Assembly: GCA_963755755.1 (NCBI GenBank)
Contig: CAVWLJ010000019.1
Span: 1 to 64,000, forward strand
Direction: 5' to 3'
Length of the DNA stretch: 64,000 bases
Source of the DNA: DATKNA01 sp963755755
GTDB lineage: Bacteria > Actinomycetota > Actinomycetes > Actinomycetales > Kineosporiaceae
Under the pieces are notes generated by a model. It had not been told where the DNA came from and searched no databases. It saw only the letters and a list, made by a program, of their open reading frames with translations. This document shows, piece by piece, positions 54,481-63,046 of the stretch (position 1 is its first letter; every line of letters starts with the position of its first letter). A program made the translations under genes and the position numbers.

Positions 54481-55557
54481 ATGACACTGGGCGTCGAGGA
54501 GGAGTACCTGCTGCTGGACGCCGACGGCGTGCCCGTGGCCCGGTCGACGCCGGTGCTGGCGGCGGCGGGCCGGCAGCCGCGGATGCGGGACGCCGAGCTC
54601 CAGCACGAGCTGCTCGAGGTGCAGGTCGAGGTGGCGACGCCGGTGTGCTCCGAGCTCGCCGAGGTCGAGGACCAGCTCGAGGCGCTGCGGGCCGCGCTCG
54701 CCCGGGCGGCGCAGGCGCACGACTGCCGGCTGGCTCCGACCGGCGCCGCCCCCGTCGAGCCGGACGACGAGCACGTGCCGGTGACGGACAAGCCCCGCTA
54801 CCAGGACATGCTGCGCCAGGCCCCCGCCCTGGTCGAGGAGCAGCTCATCAACGGCATGCACGTCCACGTCGGCGTGCCCGACCGGGCCACCGGCGTCCGG
54901 GTGCTCGCGGGTGTACGGCCCTGGCTCCCCGTCGTCCTGGCGCTCTCGGCGAACTCGCCGTTGTGGCGCGGCCGGGACAGCGGGTTCGCCAGCTTCCGTG
55001 CCGTGCACTTCGCACGCTGGCCGGTCGAGGGCCCGCCCCCGGTGTTCGCCTCGCTCGCGGACTACGAGGCCCGCGCGGAGGCGCTGCTCGCGACCGGCGC
55101 GATCCGTGACCGGGGCCAGCTGTACTGGCACGCCCGGCTCTCCGAGCACGTGCCGACGGTCGAGATCCGGGTCGCCGACGTGCAGCTCGAGGCCGCGTCC
55201 GCGGTCGTCCTGGCGGGGCTGCTGCGCGCCCTGGCGGCGACGGCGCTGACCTCGCCCTCGGCGCCCGCGGCGGCGCAGGCGCCGGTGGAGGTGCTGCGCG
55301 CGGCGACGTGGACGGCGGCACGTTACGGGCTGGACGGCGACCTCGTGGACCCGCGCTCCGGTCGTGCCCGGCCCGCGGCGGACGTCGTCGGGCTGCTGCT
55401 CGACCACGTGCGCGCGGCGCTGGTCGAGGCGGGCGACGACGAGCGGGTCGAGGAGCACCTGGCGCGCCTGCTGGCGGGTGGCAACGGGGCCACCCGCCAG
55501 CGGGACGCGCTGCGCGAGAAAGGCCTGGACGGCCTGCTCGCGCTGGTCACGCTCTGA
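54481..55557 (+). CDS. YbdK-type carboxylate-amine ligase (GCS2 family)
   Basis: Intact, 358 residues from ATG 54481 (GTG 54475 also possible). The GCS2 fold shows TLGVEEEYLLLDADGVPVAR, LQHELLEVQVEVATPVCSEL, GAAPVEPDDEHVPVTDKPRY, INGMHVHVGVPDRATGVRV and LSANSPLWRGRDSGFASFRA. These enzymes join Glu to an amine with ATP and show weak glutamate-cysteine ligase activity. In actinobacteria the physiological role is unclear. Confidence 0.93.
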   Translation: MTLGVEEEYLLLDADGVPVARSTPVLAAAGRQPRMRDAELQHELLEVQVEVATPVCSELAEVEDQLEALRAALARAAQAHDCRLAPTGAAPVEPDDEHVPVTDKPRYQDMLRQAPALVEEQLINGMHVHVGVPDRATGVRVLAGVRPWLPVVLALSANSPLWRGRDSGFASFRAVHFARWPVEGPPPVFASLADYEARAEALLATGAIRDRGQLYWHARLSEHVPTVEIRVADVQLEAASAVVLAGLLRALAATALTSPSAPAAAQAPVEVLRAATWTAARYGLDGDLVDPRSGRARPAADVVGLLLDHVRAALVEAGDDERVEEHLARLLAGGNGATRQRDALREKGLDGLLALVTL

Positions 55558-55558
55558 C

Positions 55559-57201
55559 TCAGGGCGCGTCGTGCTCGCCGGTGAGGTAACCCTTGTGCTC
55601 GTGCTCGAGGGCGATCTCCTCGGCGCCGGTGACGCCGGCGGGCAGGTCCACGGTCCGCTTCGGGCCGGTGAACCAGTGCTTCGCCGACAGGTGCCAGCCG
55701 ATCCAGATGGCGAGCAGGGCGCCCAGGACGACGATCGGCGTGTAGTTCACCGCCGTCCAGGTGAAGTCGGCGTTCCCGGGCCAGCCGGTCGGGGTGAACG
55801 GCAGCAGGAAGTAGACCGACGTGACGACGATCTCCCCGACCGCCAGCAGGCACATCCACTTGTAGCGGGAGCCCAGCGTCCACGGCCCGGGCGGGAACGA
55901 TGCGCCGGCCCGCCAGCGGTACCAGATGGGGATGGCGAAGGCCGCGTACAGCCCGATCACGCCGATCGAGACGACGGCGTAGAACGCCACCGGCGCCCCG
56001 TTCGGCGCCCTGTAGAGCGCCGGCAGCGTGAGGACGACGCCGGCGACGGCCGCCGCGAGCACCGCGTTGCGCGGCGTGCCGTTGGCGTTGACCTTGGCCC
56101 AGAGGCGTGCCCCGGGCACCGCACCGTCCCGGCTGAAAGCGAAGATCATCCGGGAGGTCGACGTCATGCAGGCGGTCGAGCAGTAGATCTGGCCGGTCAT
56201 GCTGATGAAGACGACGAGCTTGAACAGGCCCGGGCTGAGGGCGCTGGCCAGCACGGCCAGGGCGGAGCCGGGGCCGTACGGGTTGTCGGAGGCGTTGATC
56301 GCGTTCAGGTCGGTCGCCGCGAAGACGAACGACAGCAGCAGGATCCAGCCGCCGATGGCCGAGTAGAAGATGGACTGCCAGATGCCCCTGGCCGCCTGGT
56401 TGGCCGCGCCCTGGGTCTCCTCGGACAGGTGCGCCGACGCGTCGTAGCCGGTGATCGTGTACTGGGTGAGCAGGAAGCCCAGCGGCAGCACGTAGAGCCA
56501 GAACGTCAGCCCGCTGGTCGTGCCGTCGCCGAAGCCGGAGTTGTTGATGCGGTCGGTGAACACGAACGAGAAGGACTGGTGGCTCTTCGGGCCGAAGATC
56601 GAGGACCAGGACGACGATGGCCGCCCCGACCACGTGCCACCAGACGGAGACGTTGTTGATGACCGCCAGCAGGTGCGAGCTGAAGATGTTGATCGGCGGT
56701 GACGACGGCCATGAGCACGATGAACCAGAAGAACTGCTGGGAGAGCGCGTTGCCGCCGAGGAAGCTGCTCGAGTAGGAGTCGCTGAACAGGTCGATGAAC
56801 GTGTTGAGGAAGATCGCGGCGCCGTAGGCCACCGAGGCGATGATCGCGATCAGGCCGATCAGGTTGAGCCAGCCGGTGTAGTAGCCGGCCTTCGCGCCGC
56901 CGAGCCGGCTGGCCCACCAGTAGATGCCGCCGGACGTCGGGAACGCCGAGACCAGCTCGGACATGCACAGCCCGATGACGAGGATGAACACGGAGATGAT
57001 CGGCCAGCCGATCGAGATCGCGATCGGGCCGCCGTTGTTCCAGGCCTGGCCGAACGTGGTGAAGCAGCCGGCCAGGATCGAGATGATGGAGAACGAGATG
57101 GCGAAGTTGGAGAAGCCGGACCAGGAGCGGTGCAGCTCCTGCTTGTAGCCGAGTTCGGCGAGGCGGCGTTCGTCGTCGCCGAGCGACGTGGTGTCAGCCA
57201 T
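55559..57201 (-). CDS. APC-superfamily amino acid/amine permease, one frame break
   Basis: ATG 57201. About 547 residues with twelve predicted helices. The start LHRSWSGFSNFAISFSIISI, FPTSGGIYWWASRLGG and GYYTGWLNLIGLIAIIASV are typical of the amino acid/choline transporter (ACT) branch with GabP-like eukaryotic relatives. A shift near 56700 falls after helix 5. Later motifs are ITGYDASAHLSEETQGAANQ and STSRMIFAFSRDGAVPGARL. It precedes a choline-kinase-like gene on the same strand and a dimethylglycine-dehydrogenase-like gene, so import of choline, betaine or a related amine is a reasonable guess. Confidence 0.88.
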
Positions 57202-57251
57202 TCCGGGGTCCTTTCGTACGACAGGGGCCAGGGCGCGCGGCGCAGGCGCGA

Positions 57252-58235
57252 TCAGTCGTCCCGTATCACCTCATCCAGCATCCGGGGCAGGTCGGGGCCG
57301 GAGAACTCGGCCACCGCCCGCTCGTACTTCTCCATCCCCCAGGACCAGAAGTCGAAGTCGATCGCTCCCAGGCCGTCCTGGATCGAGGCCCACAGCGTCC
57401 AGCCGTACTTCGACATCAGGCCGAGCAGCCGGGCCCGGGCGACCTGGGCGCGCCGCGGCCGGCCGAAGTAGGCCGTGACGAGCGGCTCCAGCAGGTCGGG
57501 GCCGAGCGAGGCCTCGCTCCAGATGTTGCCGAGCTCGAAGCAGGGGTCGTTGTTGCCGGCGTACTCGTAGTCGATGAGCCAGAGCCGGCGGCCGTCGTCG
57601 AGCACGTTGGCGGGCAGGAGGTCGTTGTTGCACGGCACGGTCGGCGCCGGCCGCACGGCGAGCGCCGCCCGGATCCGCTCGACCGCCGGCAGGAACTCCT
57701 CGTACCGCGGCGGCAGCCGGAACCCGCGTTCGCGGACGACGGCCAGGTAGCGCCGCTGCAGCGCGAACATGTCGAAGTCGGTGGCGAAGCGCGGGCCCCG
57801 GTGCAGCACCCGGCAGGCCGCCGCCACCCGGCGCAGGTTCGTCTCGTCGCGCAGGTCGGCCGGCGTCCAGGGCCGGGCGTCGACCCACTGCACGACGAGG
57901 ACGCCGCTGCGCTCGGGGCCGTCGACCACCCGGTCGACGACCGCCGGCGCGATGCCGGTGGACGCCGCGGCGAGGCTGTCGTGGTGCTCGGCGTCGCGGT
58001 CGACGGCGAGCAGCGAGGCGTCCGGGCTGGAGAGGCGCGCGACGTACCGGCGGCCGTCTGCGGTCGTCACCCTGAAGTTGCGGTTCGTCAGACCGCCGGG
58101 CAGGTTCTCGATACGCAGGGGCCCGGTCGCGAAGGCGGGTACGGAGCGCAGGCGCGCCAGGTCACCGGACGCGGTTCCGTCCGGCGCCTCCACCGGGGAC
58201 AGGGCCCCTGGACCGGGCACGCTCGACACGCACAC
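57252..58235 (-). CDS. Choline/ethanolamine-kinase-like phosphotransferase
   Basis: Intact, up to 327 residues (several GTG starts in the first 10 codons). The kinase-like core shows GGLTNRNFRVTTADGRRYVA (nucleotide loop and Lys-like position), VPCNNDLLPANVLDDGRRLW (catalytic loop, Asn-Asp in place of His-x-Asp), WLIDYEYAGNNDPCFELGNI (metal Asp) and YGWTLWASIQDGLGAIDFDF. It phosphorylates a small amino alcohol or related molecule. Gene order with the APC permease suggests uptake followed by phosphorylation. It is 50 bp upstream of the permease start on the same strand. Confidence 0.86.
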   Translation of the reverse strand: MCVSSVPGPGALSPVEAPDGTASGDLARLRSVPAFATGPLRIENLPGGLTNRNFRVTTADGRRYVARLSSPDASLLAVDRDAEHHDSLAAASTGIAPAVVDRVVDGPERSGVLVVQWVDARPWTPADLRDETNLRRVAAACRVLHRGPRFATDFDMFALQRRYLAVVRERGFRLPPRYEEFLPAVERIRAALAVRPAPTVPCNNDLLPANVLDDGRRLWLIDYEYAGNNDPCFELGNIWSEASLGPDLLEPLVTAYFGRPRRAQVARARLLGLMSKYGWTLWASIQDGLGAIDFDFWSWGMEKYERAVAEFSGPDLPRMLDEVIRDD

Positions 58236-58437
58236 TCCCGCCGCCCCGGAACCGCCATGAACGAGATCACTTCTGGTCCGGTGGCCGGATGCTAGGCCCG
58301 GGGGGAGGGTGCGGTCCAGACCCGCCGGCCGTGTCGACCTGCGTGGTGTCGTGGCCCGGGGACGACGGAAACCACGGCTCGCACGGTGCTCTCGGTCGCG
58401 GATCCGTCGCGGCGGCCGACTGTCCTACAGTCCGAGG

Positions 58438-60927
58438 GTGATCGCGTCGACGAGCAGCCAGGACCTGCCGCAGCGCGCCCGCGTCGTCGTGGTGGGCGGC
58501 GGGGTCGGCGGCACCAGCGTCGCCCACCACCTGGCGGAGCGGGGCGAGCGGGACGTGCTGCTCGTCGAGCGCGCCGAGCTCACCGCGGGTTCGACGTTCC
58601 ACTCCGCCGGCCTCGTCGGCCAGCTGCGCGCCGACCCGGCGCTGACCCGGATGAACATGCACTCGGTCGAGCTCTACCGTCGGCTGCAGGCCGGGGACGC
58701 CCCGCCGGGGTGGACCGAGAGCGGCAGCATCAAGATCGCGTCCTCGCCGGAGCGGCTGGAGGAGATCCGCCGGCAGGTCAGCTGGGCGCGCACCTACGGG
58801 CTGCCGCTGGAGGAGATCTCCCCGAAGGAGGTCGCCGAGCTCTTCCCGCTCGTCGACACCGACGGCGTCGTCGGCGGCTGCTTCCTGCCGTCGGACGGGC
58901 AGATCGACCCGTCGCAGCTGACGTACGCGCTCGCGGCCGGCGCCCGCGCGGGCGGCGTCCGGATCGCCACCCGCACCCGGGTGCTCGGCATCGACACCGA
59001 GCAGGGCCGGTACGGCCGGCGGGTGACCCGGGTGCGGACCGACCGCGGCGACGTCGAGTGCGAGGTCGTCGTCGACTGCGGCGGCATGTACGCCGCGGCA
59101 GATCGCCCGGATGGTCGGCGTCCGGGTGCCGATCGTGCCGATGTCCCACCAGTACGTCGTCACCGAGCCCATGCCCGCTGTGCGCGGCGGCGACCGGGCA
59201 GCGGCCGCTGCCGAGCCTGCGTGACCCGGACCTGCTCGTGTACTACCGGCAGGAGGTCGACGGCCTGGTCGTCGGCGGCTACGAGCGCGACCCGGCGCCG
59301 TTCACGGCCGTCCGCCGGCTCGTACGACGCGATCCCGGCGGACTTCAACGGCCGGCTGCTCGCGGAGGACTGGTCGCGGCTGGAGGAGATCTCGGCGAAC
59401 GCGCAGCGCCGGGTGCCGGCGCTGGAGCGGACGGGGATCCGCCGCGTCGTCAACGGGCCGGAGGGGTTCACGCCGGACAACGAGTTCTGCCTGGGCGAGA
59501 CCGAGGTCGCCGGCTTCTTCGTCGCCGCCGGCTTCTGCGCGCACGGCATCGCGGGTGCCGGCGGCATCGGCAAGGTCGTCGCCGACTGGATCGTGGACGG
59601 CGACCCCGGGCTCGACGTCTGGCACATGGACATCCGCCGCTTCGGCCCCGCGTACGCCTCGCCGTCGTACACCCTGGCGCGCACGGTCGAGACCTACGCG
59701 ACGTACTACGACATCGCCTACCCGAACCGGCAGCGCCGGGCGGGCCGGCCGCTCGCGGACGTCGCCGGTCTACGGCTGGCACGCCGCCCACGGCGCCGTG
59801 TTCGGCGAGAAGGCGGGCTGGGAGCGGGTCGAGCACTACCGGCACGCGGCGGGCGCCGAGGTCGAGGCGCTGCGGCCGCGCGGCTGGGCGGGCCGGGACT
59901 GGTCGCCGTCCGTGGCGGTCGAGCACCTCGCGACCCGGGGAGGCGCCGCCCTGTTCGACGAGTCGTCGTTCGCGAAGATCGACGTCACCGGTCCGGACGC
60001 CGCGGCGTTCCTCGAACGGGTCTGCGACAACCACGTCGCCCGCGAGGTCGGCGACGTGACGTACACCCAGTGCCTCAACGAGCGCGGCGGCATCGAGATG
60101 GACGTGACCGTCACCCGCCTCGGCCACGACCGGTTCCGGATCGTCACCGGCACCGCCTTCGGCACGCACGACCTCGGCTGGCTGCGACGGCAGGCGCGGC
60201 TGATCGGAGGCCGACGTCCGGCTCGCGGACGTCAGCGGCGCGGAGGTGTGCTTCGCGCTGTGGGGTCCCGGGCCGGCGACGTCCTGCGGCCGCTGACCCC
60301 CGCCGACCTGTCGGCCCCGGCCTTCCCGTTCATGACCGCGCAGGAGATCCACGGTCGGCGACGTCCCGGTCCGCGCGCTGCAGGTGACGTTCGTCGGCGA
60401 GCACGGCTGGGAGCTGTACGCGCCGACGGAGTACGGGCTGCGGCTGTGGGAGACGCTGGTCCGCGAGGACGTCGTGACCGCCGGGTACCGGGCCATCGAG
60501 AGCCTGCGGCTGGAGAAGGCCTACCGGGTGTGGAGCAGCGACATCACCCCCGAGACGAACCCGTACGAGGCCGGGCTCGGCTTCTGCGTCAAGCTCGGGC
60601 AGGCCCGGCGGGTTCGTCGGCGAGGAGGCGCTGACCAGGATCAAGGCCGAAGGAGTCGCGCGCCGGCTCGCGTGCCTCGTGCTCGACGACCCGCGCGAGG
60701 TCGTGCTCGGCGGCGAACCCGTGCTCGACGGCGGCCGGGTGCTCGGCCGGGTGACCTCGGGCGGGTTCGGCTACTCCGCGCAGGCGTCCATCGCCTACGC
60801 CTACCTGCCGGTCGACCGCGCGCAGCCGGAGACGCGGGTCGAGGTGGATCTCTTCGGCGTCCGGCAGCCGGCCCGCGTGGTCAAGGCTCCGCCACTGCAT
60901 CCGACCGGGGGGCCTGCGCGAGCGTGA
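58438..60927 (+). CDS. Dimethylglycine/sarcosine-dehydrogenase-like FAD-GcvT protein, heavily frame-broken
   Basis: GTG 58438, about 820 residues. The N-terminal DAO-type FAD domain has RVVVVGGGVGGTSVAHHLAE, AELTAGSTFHSAGLVGQLR, VVNGPEGFTPDNEFCLGETE and GFFVAAGFCAHGIAGAGGIG. The C-terminal GcvT domain has LFDESSFAKIDVTGPDAAAF, TYTQCLNERGGIEMDVTVTR, TFVGEHGWELYAPTEYGLRL and YRAIESLRLEKAYRVWSSDI. At least six shifts, near 59095, 59190, 59325, 59765, 60212 and 60605. Family members demethylate N-methylglycines and pass C1 units to tetrahydrofolate. The exact substrate is open. Confidence 0.88.
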
Positions 60928-60929
60928 TG

Positions 60930-61850
60930 CCTCGAGCGCCGGCGCTCGCCCGGGCCCGCCCCTCCCGGGCCCGAGCGAGCACGACGCGCGCGCCGGCCGG
61001 ACGTGCCGACGACGTCGATCGGCTCGCCCTGCCGGGCGAACGTCACAGGACGTCCGCCGGGCGTCGCCCGGTGCCGGGCGGCGAGCGCGTCGAGCTGCTC
61101 GTCGGTGCGCCCCGGGGCGTGGTGGGTGAGCACGAGCCGCCCGACGCCGGCCCGGTCCGCGAGCCGCAGGGTCGCCTCGACGGTGGCGTGCCCGTAGTCG
61201 GCCGCGGTCCGCCGCTCGCCGGCCGCGAACTGCCCGTCGTGCAGGAGCACGTCGACGCCGGCGACGAACTCGAGCGTCCAGGCGTCGACCCGGTCGCCGG
61301 TGAGCGCGTGATCGGGCAGGTAGGCGACGCTCGCGCCGTCCAGCTCGACCCGGACGCCGAGGGTGACGCCGCCCTTGTGCGCGACCGGACGGACGGCGAC
61401 CGATCGCGACCGTCGCCGTCGCCAGGTCCCCGGGCCGCGGCGGCAGGAACCGCCAGCGCCCGTGGAGCCCGCTCGGGACCGATCGGGAAGTGCGGCGGCG
61501 ACATCGCCCGGGCGAGCAGGGCGGCGGCGTCCGCCTCCCCGCTGCCGGTGCCCCAGGCGCCGGGGACGTGCAGCTCGACGACCGCGTCGGGGCGGTCCAC
61601 CGCGGGGCAGAACGGCAGCCCCTGGACGTGGTCCCAGTGCAGGTGGGTGAGCACGATCGCGCCGCGGAACGGCATCGCCGTCGAGGTGCTCCGGCAGGTC
61701 CCGCAGGCCCGTGCCGGCGTCGAGCACGAGCCGCGGCACCGTCTCGCCGTCGCCCAGCACCGCGACGGCGCTGGTGTGCCCGCCGTACCCGACGAAGGGC
61801 AGGCCGGGCGCGGGGGTCGAGCCGCGGACCCCGAGCGGCAGCAACCTCAC
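60930..61850 (-). CDS. MBL-fold hydrolase coupled to a cyclic-nucleotide-binding gene, frame-broken; 3' end unresolved
   Basis: GTG 61850 sits inside the stop of the upstream gene (GTGA). It begins VRLLPLGVRGSTPAPGLPFV and GGHTSAVAVLGDGET, LVLDAGTGLRDLPEHL. In the next frame the metal site is AIVLTHLHWDHVQGLPF; later RVELDGASVAYLPDHAL, VDVLLHDGQFAAGE and ADYGHATVEATLRLADRAGV carry further ligands. Shifts near 61680 and 61470. The fold is that of cAMP phosphodiesterase-like and RNase Z-like hydrolases. Proximity to a cNMP-binding protein and a nucleotide cyclase makes cyclic-nucleotide hydrolysis an attractive inference. In-frame translation could extend to 60801. Confidence 0.8.
60944..60980. 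terminator. Bidirectional hairpin after the dimethylglycine-dehydrogenase-like gene
   Basis: Arms 60944-60958 (GCTCGCCCGGGCCCG) and 60966-60980 pair with one mismatch around a 7-nt loop. It lies 16 bp after the plus-strand stop and near the end of the convergent MBL gene. Confidence 0.7.
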
Positions 61851-62869
61851 CGGGCGGTCCGGACCGGACGCGCCTCGGCCGGGTCGTCCTCGCGGTGGTG
61901 ACCGGTGGCGAGTCGCTCGAGCGCGCCGACGTCGACGGCGTCCGCCGGCGCCTGCGCCACCCGGATCGGGGTCGCGGCCGTCAGCGTCGCCGTCCGCAGG
62001 CCGCCCTCGAGCAGGGCGCGCTCGCCGAGCACCGCCCCGGGGCCGACGTCGGCCACCGGCTCCCCGTCGACGGCGACCGTGACGACGCCGTCGAGCAGCA
62101 GGTAGAGGGCGTCACCGGGTGAGCCCTGCCGGGCCAGCACGTCCCCGGCGGCCAGCCGCCGGACGGTCGGCGTCCCGCTCATGAGCACGCGGGAGAGCCG
62201 GCGCTCCAGTGCCGTCTCGGCGGCGGTGACGACGGCGGGGGAGTCCTCGTCGCCCCAGGGCGTGCTCGCGTGCGACGGCTGGGCGTATCCAGCGCGGCGA
62301 AGTCGGTCAGCCCCGTCTTGAGCACGAGCTCGCCGCTGCCGTCGTACACCCAGTGCCGGGGGAAGGGGCTGGCGCCGGGCAGGTCGACCTCGGCGCGGCC
62401 GTCCGCGTGCAGCGTGAGGCTCACCGTCGTCCACACCAGCGGCGCCTGGATCCGCAGGTACGGTGCGCGGCGGATCGACCGGGGCGAGGCGAGCGCGGTC
62501 CGGCCGCCGGCGGTCTGCCGGAAGCGCACCCACCCGTCCCCGACCTCGGGCTCCGGCTGGAGGTCGGGCATGCCGACGGCGGCGAACGTCATCCCGAGGG
62601 AGGCGATCCGCACCGTCGTCGAGCCCATGAGCCCGCCGCCCGACCGTCCGAACGCCACCGCGCGGGAGCCCTCGAACTCGGCCCAGGCCTGCAGCCGGTT
62701 GGCGAACCGGAAGCGGTCCGCGCGACGCAGCGCCTCGAGGTCGCCGAGCAGGTCCGGCGGCGGCTCGTCGTAGTGCAGCACGCCCCGGTCGAAGACGGTG
62801 CGGGGCAGGCCGGGAACGGCTTCGGAAGGGATCCACGACAGGGTGGTCGCGGACGACTCGACACGCATG
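61847..62869 (-). CDS. Cyclic-nucleotide-binding-domain protein with novel N-terminal domain, one frame break
   Basis: ATG 62869. Residues 1-200 are an unrecognised beta-rich domain (PGLPRTVFDRGVLHYDEPPP, RFRFANRLQAWAEFEGSRAV, LVWTTVSLTLHADGRAEVDL). After a shift near 62285 a cNMP-binding domain follows: VRRLAAGDVLARQGSPGDAL, YLLLDGVVTVAVDGEPVADV and VGPGAVLGERALLEGGLRTA, with the phosphate-binding cassette GERALLEGGLRTA in canonical form. There is no DNA-binding helix-turn-helix, so it is not a CRP. It is translationally coupled to the MBL hydrolase and divergent from the cyclase, 177 bp apart. Confidence 0.82.
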   Translation of the reverse strand, partial: HACRVVRDHPVVDPFRSRSRPAPHRLRPGRAALRRAAAGPARRPRGAASRGPLPVRQPAAGLGRVRGLPRGGVRTVGRRAHGLDDGADRLPRDDVRRRRHARPPAGARGRGRVGALPADRRRPDRARLAPVDPPRTVPADPGAAGVDDGEPHAARGRPRRGRPARRQPLPPALGVRRQRRARAQDGADRLRRAGYAQPSHASTPWGDEDSPAVVTAAETALERRLSRVLMSGTPTVRRLAAGDVLARQGSPGDALYLLLDGVVTVAVDGEPVADVGPGAVLGERALLEGGLRTATLTAATPIRVAQAPADAVDVGALERLATGHHREDDPAEARPVRTAR

Positions 62870-63046
62870 GCGGCCTCCACGGGATCGGCTGACACGTCGA
62901 CGCTAGGAGCGCGGCGCGACCGGCCCAAGGGCGCTGCCCGGTGGCTCGCCGCGCGCCACCCTGCCTGCCGCGGTGTTGCCAGCACCCCCCACCCGGTCGT
63001 CCTGCCCCCCTTGATCGCGGCGCCCCGCGTGCTCGCCAATGGAGGG

